Below are positions 1 through 12,340 of a DNA stretch of 64,000 bases, in pieces. The notes beneath the pieces are model-generated. The model made no database searches and was not told where the DNA came from. It saw only the letters and a program-made list of their open reading frames with translations. Every line of letters starts with the position of its first letter. Within the stretch, counting starts at the first letter, position 1. The stretch is from NCBI RefSeq assembly GCF_011386835.1, contig NC_088801.1, forward strand, positions 20,632,824-20,696,823, written 5' to 3'. The stretch comes from Chrysemys picta bellii (taxonomy: Eukaryota; Chordata; Testudines; Emydidae). The translations under genes and the position numbers were made by a program.

Positions 1-480
1 CCTGTTCTCATAATTATTTACCACTCTTCCAAATTTTATCAGCAGTGGTTTTATATTGATTTCCGGATCACTGATGAAAATGTTGAATAGTATCAATCCT
101 TGCGGAACCCCAATAGAAACTGCCATATTCAATGATTTTTCTTTGATAACTACTTTGAGCTCTCTCAGTTAGCCAGTCCTTAATCCATTTAACATGTGCT
201 TTATTGGTATTATCTAGTTCTAATTTTTAATCAGAATGTCATGCAGTACTAAAGCAAATGTCTTACAAAAGCCTAAGTATATTATATCTATACAGTGACC
301 TTTATCAACCAAAGTTATAATCTCATCAAAGAATAAAATCAGATTTGTTTCCCAAGACCTATTTTCTATAAAACCATGTTAATTGGCAGTAATTACAATC
401 CTATACTTTAATTCTTTATCAATTGAAACTCTTATCAGCTTTTTCATTATTTGTGAAATCCAACATCTTGGCCCCACTGG
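1..480 (-). mobile_element. CR1 LINE fragment, minus strand
   Basis: This stretch parallels 37380-37850, another CR1 copy in the same orientation. Both share the blocks ATTTACCACTC, GATAAAAATGTTRAATAG, ATCTATTTTCYATA and TTGGCAKTAATTA in the same order. It is part of the reverse-transcriptase region of a 5'-truncated chicken-repeat-1 LINE and is cut by the window edge. Frames are broken by stops. Confidence 0.75.
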
Positions 481-3400
481 CAGTCTTAAAACTGTCACTC
501 AGCTAACCACCTATGCGCCTAAATCACCTAGGCACCTAACTTTGCACCAGTGGATATGCACAAAAGTGCCCAAGTCCTGACACCATGTGACATTTCCAAG
601 GGGTACCCAGCATTGCTCCAAAGCAAGAGTCTCAAATTAGGTGTTCCCCCACTTATCTTATCAGCAGGACCTGATCCCTTAGTGTCTGTCTCTTTGATTT
701 CAAGAGGAAATAGGGACATATCTTGTTTGGGTGCTTTTAAAAATCCCACTATGTGCCCATCTGTACTTTTAGACACCTCAATGCCTTTGAAAATCTCACC
801 CTACGTGCCTAAGTCACTTTTTTAAATGGAACGTAGGCATCTAAGACACTTAAGTGAGTTTGAATATTGTACCCCTTACCCATGTTTGCCTGGAGTGTGC
901 CCAAGCAATACTGAGTTTTAGGATGTGCAGACAATAACTACAAATAATCCCAGTTTATGGATGTGGGCTTGGGTCAGTGATTAGGTCAGGTAACGAGGCA
1001 CCATGTGATTGCAGCATCCTTATAAGCAGGAGCCTGCTCCATTAGAGAGGGAGAGACCAGGGGTTTCAAAAGACTGGGGAAAGGAAGAGTTGGCACCTGG
1101 TGCCAGGATACGAGGGCAAAGAGGAGAGGGGCTATCAGGGAAGCACCTCCAGGGGATTCAGAGGGAAAAGTCAATCTGCAGCGAGGGACAAGAGCAAAAC
1201 CTCTTAGAGGGAATTAAGATTCCAGGAAGGTGTAATGGACTGTCAAGGGAGAGTCTAGCTTTTTGAGTTAACTGTTATTTTAATGAACCAGATCCTGAAG
1301 GGAAGCGTAAACACAAAGCACCAGTTGTGGCTTGTTTGGATACGAAGGAAAGAAACTGAGGCAGTGGTAGGATCTGACACCTGATGAGGTGAAATGCTAC
1401 ACCATGCAAATTCTAGCATTAACATAGCAAAAATACATGGGAAAGCATTATGTAAGCTAGCCTCATCAAAGCTAACCTATATACAAAAACACAGTCTCTA
1501 CCAGCCTTCAAACAGCCAAACTGCAGGCAAAAGTGCACAGTAAAACAGCCTCTTTGTAGCAGACCTTCACATACACCTAGTGATGCGGAATTTCAAAGGT
1601 TTCAAAATTTGAAAACTGATCCAAACCAATAGAGGATCAGCTCCTTTGTAGACTACATATCCCCTTTTGCCCACAGATTTTCCCCTTTAGACCTACTAGT
1701 GATGATTTTCTGCAGGGAAGTAGCCAGTGGGCTGCTCACCATGTTCTGCCAACCACCCAACTCAAAGTGTGGAGAAGGCATTTGAAAATGTATTTTAAGA
1801 ATGTCTGCAGTCTTCTACTGGAAAGATTTTAACATTTATGTCAAATCACTTACCTAGAGGAGGTGGTAATTAAAGAAGAGAAAAACCTCCTTCCCTACTT
1901 TGAGTGGAAGTTAAACTGTTCTCCTTTGTATGTTAAAGCAGAATAGATGCTAGATTACATTCTTTTGCACTAGGTTCTATATTTCTGGTGTCTCAAATGG
2001 TGTTTATGTATCAGCAACCAGCTTAGAAAGGCCAATTTTATTTAAACATTTATTTTAAAATGAATATTATAGTTCATGGATGGTGACAACTTCTTTCTTG
2101 CCATATGAAATTTAACAATTGCTGCACTGAGCAAACCTGCCCCCCGACCCCTTTCTTAGCATAACTCATTACACGCACTCTGCCTACCATAATTTACAAA
2201 TGCCTGTGCCTCTAGGACTGGATTCACCTCTGTCAATATTGTATAAATAAGACTTAGGCCTGTTAGGATTTTCAAATCAGATAGAATGGGCTTCTTTCAG
2301 TGTTTATGTAGCAATAGCAGCATATTAAAGATATATTTAATGTTGCAATAGTTTCACTAATATTATGCTGGCATCATATTGTCTGAAATAACAAAATCAG
2401 AGCCCAAAGTGTGTGTCTTTTGGGGGAGAGGGAATGCACACATGAGCATTTTGAAGAAATATCTTTGACTGTTTAGACGATAGAGAAGTCAATAAAAGTT
2501 CAAACATCATTGGCCCAGTAAGTCTCAATTACTCTTTAAGGGCCTATTAAAGCTATTAAATCGTTTCAATGTATATTGAAACATAGTGATGGATAGTCTG
2601 TTATGTGCCATATCATATTATCAGGAGACATTATGATGAATGAAAAGTGGTGTAGATATAAATCACATAAGAGATGATTTAAAAACACAAATCTTTTCTC
2701 TTGACAATATTATGTCAAGGAATGAAAGGAGAAGATCCTGATTTTGGATAAAGATTATAAATAAAGCAACTCCTAAAATTCATCTGCAAAAGCATTAGGG
2801 CTGAATTTAAACCATGTGTAAGTGGATAAAAAACAGAATGGCAGAACCAAGTGATTTTAGTAGAGTTATACCCAATACACCGGATCTTAATTTGGCCCAT
2901 TTGGAACAAATTCTACCCTCGTTTACACCCATGCAGCCTCACTTACTTCTGAGGGTAGAATGTAATCCTTAGGTCTCCCTCTCTGGATTGTGGAAGGGGC
3001 AGGGAAAAGCCAATGAGAAGATGCATCTGACTTATCAGCCCCGATCTTGCACAGCCTCTATCTGCAAGGCTCTGGCATTAGTTTAAAGCTAACCTGACCC
3101 CGCAGAATCCCTGGTATTATGTAGCCTCCATGGGTGCAGGGGTTTGCAAACTGCTTTCCCCTGTGCTCACAGGGTTGACTCTGTCCCTTCTGGACTGATT
3201 CTCTTCTCACTTTTGCCAGACTTAACCTAGTGTATCTCTATTGATCCATGGAGTTGCTCCTGATTTACACCAGTGCAAGTGAAAGGAGAATTAGGCCCTT
3301 CATAACTATTATTAGGAACCCAAGGTGGAACAGCAAACATGGTAAAGTGCTTTTTAAAATCTTTATTATGTGAAATATTTTAGAGTAAAATTCCTGTTAC

Positions 3401-6140
3401 AGCTAACGCATCATTGCCTGATTTCACTGATGACAATTTGTGGATAATTATAATTATTCAAATAGGCCATGAAAAGCTTTAAAAAAAAAGTTCTAGCAGT
3501 GAATTGAACATCTCAGTCTAAACTTGCTAAATTAAACATGTGGGTTTCAGCAGAGGACAGAGCAGGGCTTTTGAAAACAACTTTTAATATCATAAAAATT
3601 GTCTCATAACGGCTAGATGACACTACTAGTTAACAGAACTGCTTCTCCCCCTGCAGGATTGTTTAAATCTGGATTGTATTGATTGCAAGTGAAACTATTT
3701 TGATGACAATAGATATCTCTCTGTAACACAAGCTCACCATGAAGTCTGGCAGAATTAGTTTGTCTGACTCAAATGCAGGTAGCATAATTATGAGAAGAAA
3801 CTAACAAAAGTGTCTAGATTTAACCACAGTTATAAATGACTCACCTTTATAAGAATTTAAATAAACATGTTCATATTTCTTAATGTGAATTCTTATTCAA
3901 GAAAAGATTCAAATCACAAGACTGTTTACAACCCATGTTTAATATGGGGCTATTATAGCTGGCAGTGTTTATTCTTTCAGTACTATTTAGCATCACTAAC
4001 GGTTCTTTGTTTATAAATTATGAACCTAATTTAACTTTTAAAGTCTGGTTTTTGTGCTGTGGAAGGCCATGAATTTATATACAAGTCAGTTTTTTTCATG
4101 TCGTGTACTGGTGTCTGGTTGTGGTGCTTTTGTTTCTGGGTTTTGTTGTTGTTGTTGGAACTAAATCAGTGTTGCTATGTAAGCCATTAAATGTATTGCT
4201 CAAAGATTTTTCTGTAATGAACTCCATCTTTCAGCATACAATTGAACAACGGAATGAGTCTCAGAAAGGCAGAACATGAAATAAATCTCCATATACTTTA
4301 CAATTTCATATTCTTTAATATTCTTTTTTGTGAAAAGATATTATTATGGGTCTGTCCGTCAGTATAGAAATTACTCAATGCTTGAACTGGAGGTGCACAT
4401 AGGTGTCTGTGCCTTTACCCCAAGTTCATTCTGCTGCTAGGTGGAAAAAATGCTGAGTAAAAGTTGGAGCATTTTTCTCTGTTCCCTCCATCCCCCAGCT
4501 TGTGCCAACTTTATGGCATTTGACCTGCAATATATACATCATATAGTCAAGCTTTTTTATGTCCGTACTTAAGGAATTAGGTACACTAGTTCTAGTGTTA
4601 CCCAACAGGGGCAACTTGACTATTTCACTCCAGGCGGTGTAAGGAATAAATCAACAGGAACACAGCACTTCCATCTGATAAGATTCATGCAAGTAAGCGT
4701 GCTCTATCTAAAACTGCAGTTTTTTAGATTTAAGCATACACAAATATAATCAATAGGTTTAGAACATCCCAGATATTTACCTAACGTCTGGAACAGTATT
4801 GAGTAATTAACAGCAGGTTTACAGTGGCCAGTTGTTCACCCACCGGGGAGAAAGGGTGTCAGGAAAAACGTCTCTCAAGATGGCTTGAGAGGACTACTCC
4901 AAAGTACATTCTATTAGCTAATCTTTTATAACTAACTTCTTCAAAACACATAGGCCATAATAACCCCAACTGGATCATCACTTTTCTAACTTTCAATAAA
5001 CTTTTAATATCAGAGGCGTCTAGACTGAAGGTTTTCCAACCACCAAGGTTTTTAGTCTCAATTGTTTACTTATTTATCCCCTCCTCCCATTCTAATTAGC
5101 AGAAACTGTAGCTAGTTTTGACCTTGCTTCTGAAAGGTCCTGCTCCTGTCTCCAAATTAACCCTTAAATATGTGGTGTTTCATTACTTCAGGATGGCTGA
5201 ATGGACATAATATGGTTGCAGTTACTTTGACCACATTCTGGGGTATATACACCCCTCAAATCCAGGGCAACACTAGAAGCAGGAAAACTCACCCCAAAAG
5301 AGATGCCTACCCCTGCCCCTAGACTGGAGGCATCAATCTCAGCCCATCTCAGGCCTAGGTTTCAAGCAGGGCATAGAAGGGGGAACTGGACCCTCCATCT
5401 CCACCAGGGCCCAGCCAATGGCCCCATGGGAAGCATCACCAGCTGAGTCCTTCTTGTGGAAGATCAAAGTCTGCCGCTTTGGGCTACTTCCTACCTCTGT
5501 TCTCTTTCAGCTCAGGGCATGGTCCCATACAGTCCAAATGACCATGAGTTGAACAGAGTTCAGATGATCAGAGCCCCACAGGGACTGCCAGTTCTCAAAA
5601 AGGGTGAGGGGTTTGGAGAAAGCACTGCCCGTTGGCCTCACCAGCACCGTGGTCCCATCCCTGTTTCAACCTTCCATGTGACTTTTCAGGAAAAGGCCTG
5701 TTTTCCCTCCAATCTGTTCACTCTCTCCCATTTGCCTGGGCTTCTAAGCTCCTTTTAACCTGCTCCTCCAGATGGAGCATGCTCTACAGGCCTGGGAGTC
5801 TGGGGCTACCTGGCCCCAGCATTGTCCTTTAACCCCTTCAAACCCAGTGTGGTGTTCGGTACACCCCATCACATATCATTAATGAAAATATGAAGAAAAT
5901 AAGTAAAGTGGAAGATGTATATGAATAGCATCTAATAGAGATGTTAGAGGTTCTGACCTTGACAAATAGTATTTAATAATCCTGCTTTAAAATGCAATCC
6001 CATTTAAGCAACTTCTCTTACATTAGGTGTAAGTGCTGCCAGTGGGGAATAGAGTTAATAAACGCCAAACAAAAATTCTACAAGAGGATTCAGTTCCTCT
6101 GAATGTTTGACCTTGTTTGCAGAGTTCAGGAAAGCATTAC
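481..6140. other. AT-rich sequence, presumed intron downstream of the last visible exon
   Basis: From 481 to about 870 there is an old repeat with several CCTAAGTC/GGCACCTAA units, also seen at 16970-17130. From 870 to 6140 I find no credible exon on either strand. Short palindromic-element fragments appear near 2885-2960 and 3236-3302. The region should be an intron of the VWDE-like gene if that gene continues leftward. Confidence 0.5.
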
Positions 6141-6373
6141 CGTATCTCCCAATCTGAAATTAACTCCATCCATCTCCACGTAGGAGAATGTCTGCAAAGT
6201 TGTGTCACGATGAATCTGCTCTTTCATGCTGGATGTGGAAAGGCGTGACCAAACCACCATGTACTGCAAAGGCTGATTTGAGAACCGATGATGGTAAGCA
6301 CATTTGAGATGGACATTGGCTCTCACAACCTCAGGAGTAATCACTGGTTGTAAAGTCAGGTTTGGGACTTTTC
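6141..6373 (-). CDS. VWDE: VWDE-like gene, coding exon after the D8C module
   Basis: This exon of 233 nt is entered in phase 1 after TCTCTCCAG and left in phase 0 at ACG|GTAATG. It encodes 77 residues, including [49 protein letters not shown] and NFRLGDT. The VVWSRLS..MKE......TTLQTFS..E.DG.N.RLGD wording is what I associate with the VWDE segment just before its VWF type D domain. Single mid-domain cysteine and beta-strand-like alternation suggest an extracellular sandwich domain. The first codon is split with the previous exon and becomes glycine. Continuation is expected to the left of 6141, but no next exon was recognised in the remaining 6.1 kb, so it may lie outside the window. Confidence 0.83.
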
Positions 6374-6680
6374 CTGGAGAGAAAAGGGATAAATAGCATA
6401 ACTGTTCTTTCATCAATTAGAAATGAACATAACTAAATGTGCCAATAATATTACATTGCTATTTTCTTTCAGTTCCATTATTTTGATATAAATAGGAAGA
6501 AAAATAGTATTTTTACTACAGTGAAAATAAAGAATGTAGCTAATCTAAAAATAATTAACAGTTGCTCTTACAGTTCTTGTATTTGACCTGTAATTTTGTC
6601 CTGTATATGAAAAGAATATGTCTGAATACAAATCATACATTTGCTATTAGTTAATTTTATTTAACTACCTTGGCAAATAC

Positions 6681-6734
6681 CTTCAACTTCGGATTCCCCA
6701 GGAGCACAGGCCTTTGGTTTCACCTCTGTAACAG
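6681..6734 (-). CDS. VWDE: VWDE-like gene, 54-nt linker micro-exon
   Basis: This very small exon has a strong acceptor (CTTTTCTTTAG) and donor (G|GTATTT). It is 54 nt long and phase 1 at both ends, so it can be included or skipped without shifting the frame. Joined to its neighbours it reads Ala-VTEVKPKACAPGESEVE-Gly, a short acidic linker with one cysteine between the D8C module and the following domain. Only 307 nt of intron separate it from the 6141-6373 exon. It has no reading frame long enough to be found by ORF length, so the call rests on splice signals, phase agreement on both sides and placement. The possibility that it is alternatively spliced is an inference from its symmetric phase. 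Confidence 0.72.
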
Positions 6735-7201
6735 CTAAAGAAAAGGTATGCGAATTTACTATACTACAGAGATGAGCTGGTATATAAATACTTTTTCCTC
6801 ATTGGCCCTCAGAGAAGACCTAATTCATTGCCTCATGTAATGAGGACCCTTCTATGTTATTTTAAAATGTATTTGACACTCTACCAATAGATAGAATAGT
6901 ATGGAATGTGTTGGTGCCCACCCTGGCTCACTCCCAGTACACTGTGGATAATTACCTCTGCTCTAAAAATATTTTCCCTTCTATATGCTTCAGTAAATAA
7001 TTTGAGTCTAAAACCTTTCCTGTAAACCTTATGTTAAGAGTGGAAACAAAAAGTGTAATACTGGGAATCAATACATTATCCTTCCATCTCTAAAGGCCTA
7101 GTTTCAAATGGAACTATTTCAAATGGAACTGAAACAGAACTTTTTCAGATATTTTGAAGGGACTAAATTAAGGAACTTTTTGGAGGAATGTTTTGGGAGC
7201 C

Positions 7202-8837
7202 TGTGACACTAAGCACCCTGTTTTCACACCATAACCACTACTGTAACAATCTTTGTACAAAATATGCCTTGTGAGGTATTATTTGAAAACTAATAACTCA
7301 CTGATCATTAATATTCTTGTATGATGTATGTATGCAGTGGGTATTAACAGTTATGGATACATGCTAGAATTATGACTAAAGTGTGTTTAAACCAGGCATG
7401 CCAGGGGGAGTTTGTAAACTGGTCTGCCTTAGATAAAGGAATGTGTATGTGATGCTCTGACTACCCCAATCTTCAGGCAAAGACAATGAAAGTCCACTTT
7501 TACATATTAGTTAAAGAAAAGCTATTAAGCTAAAAAGTGGGGGAAGAAAGAGCATGGAGCATCTTTCACTACCAGACTCCATGTTGCCTTTCTCATAGCT
7601 TGTCTTTGAGAGGTAACCTTGAAAAGAATCCATTTCAAAGATTTACTGGTCTATAATGAATGGGGGGAGGGGGCAGGCTGAACCTCAAGTGATAAGCAAT
7701 TGAATCAACTGATTGTATACAATATTACTGTATTATAAAAATATACAGAGTGAGGGCTTTTCTGAAAGCTAAGGGTACACTGGTGATTGAAATGTATGTA
7801 TTAACATTATATGAGGAAATATGGACACTTAATGATATGTTTTATATCTGTGACTAAATAGGGAGAAACTGGTTCCATCCCAGATAAGCGCGAAAGCAGC
7901 TATTTATCTGTCTCCTATGTAAATTAAGCATGGTGGAATCAAAACAATTGAAGCCCCATTTACATGCAGGGGGATGGGAAAAACAGCATCGGGTCATCCT
8001 GCCTCTTGAAACAAAGTCATTGAACTTTGGAAGATATAAGCAAAGACGGGACCCATCATTGGCACCTATCCCTAGAAAGATACAAGGGAACAGAGCTCTT
8101 GGAAGATGAAAAAGATAGCTCCTTCAACTGGGGGCGGGGGGAGAAGGGGGAGGTGGGAGGGTACTGACGTCTCTGGGAACTGAATATAGGTGAGAAAAAA
8201 GATCTTGAAGAAAGCCTGTATCTTGCTAGATTAAGTTTTAGATTTTAGGTGCGTGTTTTCACTTTCATTTGCCTGTAACCCTTTCTAACTTTATCTCTTA
8301 GGATTTTAAGTGAGTTAAATCTATCTTCTTTTGTTAATAAATTTGTTTTTCTATTAATTTAAACCACAAGTGCTATGTTTGAATGAAAAAGAATGTTAAC
8401 TCCAGTCAATGTGGCAGGCTGGTGGCTTTTATGTCTTTAGAGGAACAAATAGAACATATTATTTCTCTGAACTGTCCAGCAGAGGGCTGGACATTATAGT
8501 GTACATGGTTTTGGGAAAATTGAGGAATGGGATTATGTTGGGGTCACCCTGCAAGCAGTAATCAAGGCTGGTGGAAGGCAACAGGAAAGCTGTAGACAGG
8601 CTGCTGCGGTCAGAGCTGCTGAACCAGGACTGTTTTATGTATTAAGAGTTTTATATATTAAGGCCACAAATTTTAAAACATAATAGCATATAGACACTCA
8701 GGGTGTGACCTGCATGCTGGTAGTGAGCATCCCAGGTTGGGAGCTACAGCTGTAAAGCATTGTAAGGCATCCAGGTTATGAGGCAAGTGGTAACATAACC
8801 CTTTATAGGCCTGGATTGCACCCCGAACCCTGTGACT
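7202..8837 (+). mobile_element. solo LTR, 5-bp target-site duplication GAGCC
   Basis: The element begins TGTGACACTAAG and ends at CCCTGTGACT. The flanks are GAGCC at 7197-7201 and 8838-8842. Within it are a TATA-like GATATAAGC near 8032, an AATAAA polyadenylation signal near 8334 in a T-rich context, and a G-rich run near 8128-8160. No internal retroviral genes adjoin it, so it is a solo LTR left by recombination. Its exact class (ERV or Gypsy) is not decided. The terminal bases are not the ideal TG..CA, so the right edge is less certain. Confidence 0.6.
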
Positions 8838-9530
8838 GAGCCCAAGAGATTAAAACATGAAACAGTTGTATCAGAAAGAAGAATCAATATGTTAACATCT
8901 TTCTAGGGCAAAAACATGAGGTAGAAAAGGGAACAGCAGTGTCTTAAAATAGGGACTAGGTAGCTAGAGGCTAATCCATTTATGAACTAAGGGAAGCTGC
9001 CTCAAAGTATGGCTCAGATCATGACTTCCTGCAGAAAATGATACAAGGGGTTGAGTTTAGGAAACCAACCCATGGGAGGGTGAGAGCAGGTTAAGCCTCT
9101 CTGCTCTCACACATACCTTTCCCAGCCATATCCACTTTCTGGAACTTAAGAAGGTCCAAACACATGGAGTTTCAGAGTTTTTCATGTTGAATATGGAAAG
9201 TGCTGAATAGTTTTTATAGTTTTTGGCAGGAGAGGCATTAGCGCTACAACTCTTCCTCAGAGAGAATTTTTGACACACAGAGTGGATTTCCCCCCCTCCA
9301 TTTGTTCCCTCCATGGCAAAACATGTTACCACCTGTTCAGCTTTTATTACTCCTTATCCAGTCTTTGGATCTTCTTCTGTGTTTGCAATGAACTGTCACC
9401 TACAGTATGAAAGTGTTATTCATGTAGCTCCCACACAGTTGGGCTTGTTGACTTCAGGATCTCTGATTAGTGATCTTGTGAGTCTCCCTGTGTGTAGGCA
9501 GTGCACTAATCATGAATCCAGACACGTGAG

Positions 9531-10649
9531 TGTGACGTTGTGCAGTCTATATGGTTTTATAAAAACATGCTAATAAGTGAATATAATGGAACTGGGATAT
9601 GCTTCATGCAAAAGATCTCTTGTAAGGTATCATAACAAATCTTATAATCTACTGAGTGTGATCATCCTATTTACCACTCTTGTATCTAAAACTAGAAATA
9701 TAAAATATAACTGTGAGGGGTGGGCCATTAATGATCTTGATGACTCCCATTAACCAGGACCATTGTCTGCAATTGGCTGTGTTTTACCTGTAAGTCTTCC
9801 TGTATATGTGCGTGCTGGCAAGTGGGTAATGAAGTCTTGCAGTGACATGTGATCATGTCACCTGAACTGAAATCCATCTTTAACCTGGTGCTTTTCCAGT
9901 GAGGGGGGGTGGAAACCCAGAGGGACAAAGGGTTCCCGCCTTATGCAAAAGATATATAAAGGGGTGGAACAGCACAAAGGGAAAAAGAAGAGCCATCATG
10001 AAGAATCCCCTAGCTACCACCTGAGCTGGAACAAGAGCTGTACCGGGGAAAGAATTGGGCCCAGGCCTGGAAGGTGTCCAGTCTGAGAAAAAAACTTACC
10101 AAAGCATCTTTGAGGGTGAGATTATCTGTATTCAGTTTGATTAGACATAGATTTGCGCATTTTATTTTATTTTGCTTGGTGACTTACTTTGTTCTATCTG
10201 TTACTACTTGGAACCACTTAAATCCTACTTTCTGTATTTAATAAAATCACTTTTTACTTAGTAATTAACTCAGAATATGTATTAATACCTGGGGGAGCAA
10301 ACAACTGTGCATATCTCTCTATCGGTGTTATAGAGGGCGAACAATCTATGAGTTTACCCTGTATAAGCTTTATACAGGGTAAAATGGATTTATTTGGGTT
10401 TAGACCCTATTGGGAGTTGGGCATCTGAGTGCTAAAGACAAGTGCACTTCTGTGAGCTGTTTTCAGGTAAACCTGCAGCTTTGGGGCAAGTAATTCAGAC
10501 CCTGGGTCTGTGTTGGAGCAGACAGGAGTGTCTGGCTCAGCAAGACAGGGTGCTGGAGTCCTAAGATGGTAGGGAAAACAGGAATAGAAGTAGTCTTGGT
10601 ACACTAGGTGGCAGCTCCCAAGGGGGTTTCTGTGTTCCAACCCGTCACA
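9531..10649 (+). mobile_element. solo LTR, TGTGACG..CGTCACA ends, 5-bp TSD GTGAG
   Basis: The boundaries are exact: inverted termini TGTGACG (9531-9537) and CGTCACA (10643-10649), flanked by GTGAG at 9526-9530 and 10650-10654. It carries a TATA box (GATATATAAAG, near 9951) and an AATAAA signal at 10240-10245, so U3, R and U5 are in plus orientation. A perfect 14-bp hairpin (10353-10383) follows the polyadenylation signal. There is no internal region, so this is a solo LTR of an endogenous retrovirus-like or Gypsy-like element. Confidence 0.85.
10353..10383 (+). repeat. perfect 14-bp hairpin inside the LTR
   Basis: The arms TTTACCCTGTATAA (10353-10366) and TTATACAGGGTAAA (10370-10383) are perfect complements around a GCT loop. 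It lies about 110 bases after the AATAAA of the solo LTR, in the R/U5 part. Confidence 0.85.
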
Positions 10650-12046
10650 GTGAGAATGGCTGAAATACAGGACTGCTACTGTAGTGTGTAGATGAATGAA
10701 GTACAAAACCTCCAACCTAGAGGGAAAGGAGAATAGGGTGAACTTCCCTCCATCCCAACTGGAAATCTGGGTTCATTCTCCCATGGTTTGCCATTCCTGG
10801 TGTCAGTTTAATAGGAAGGCTAGCAAATTGAGGTAGTTGGTAAGGGTGGTTGATTTTTTTTTTTTTTTTGAGAGGGGGGATGTCTCTGAAATTATTAAAA
10901 ATTACTTTTGACACAATTTTTCATTTTTCAGAAAAACTTCAACTGTGAGTTTTTAATCTTTATTCTTAAAATTTTCCTTCTCAAAATAGAGGAAGAAATC
11001 CTACTTTATCTCAGTTTTTTTATACCCTTCTCTCCTTTTTCCAGTGGTAAGATTAAAAAAAAAAGTTGCTGAAAGTGAGAAAATAAAACTACTTTCTCCT
11101 GATTGGAAAAAGTTTGAACAAAGTTTAAAAAAAAGAGAGCATTTTTTCTCCCATTTTCTATTTTTTTGCCTTTAAAAAAACTGGAAAAATGAAAAACATG
11201 AACATTTTTAATAAAATGTTTTTCTAAAGGATACAACATTTTTCATTTCAATTAATAAATTCCATTTGGAATATTTTCATAATAAAAAAGTGTTTTCATC
11301 ACTGAAAAAAAAAAGAGACACACTCTTTATATTGTGCCTAACAGTAAAGTGGTAATCCTAGTTTCTCAATGTGTCATGTTCATGAGAGCTAATATGCAAA
11401 AAAATGCTGAAATGGAAGTATGAAGGTATTTTTCCCTTTGAGAAAGGAGAACCATTTCTATCTGAATCTATATGCACCTGAACACTCTAAAAGTTCAGAA
11501 GGTGTAAGTGAGTGAGCAATTGCTTTCTGATATTCCTTTGTCTCCTAGCTACAGAACAGAGGTTAGAGCTCTTGTAGTAGGCTGGAAATTATTTCTGACT
11601 AGAGTAATTACATAAATGTCATGAAAAGCTGTTATCTTATCAGATTTTTCTTTTCTTTTCTTTTCAGGGCTCAAGACTTATCTTTTTTGGAATACTGGAT
11701 TACTTAAAATAAGAGCAAGTCTTAGATACACTACCTGCAAAGAAACAGGGGAAAAAAAGCTTGAATTAGCCACTTCACCACTTCAAACCAAAACAGAGAC
11801 AAAGACAGTAGTAAAGCTTACATGTGAACTGTAAGCAAGCTAAGTACACTTCAGTAATATACACCAGATTACATTTAGCACTGGTAATAACAGCTATTCC
11901 TCAGGACCACATTGGAGTGCTGCAGATTTATTTGCTACACAGTCTGCATCTTACTAGGAGCAATGCCTGATTTGCAAGATCACTAAGATGTGTATTATAA
12001 TACCAGGACCTTTGAACACATAGCAAGAGAGGCACATACCATGTTA

Positions 12047-12340
<294 letters not shown>

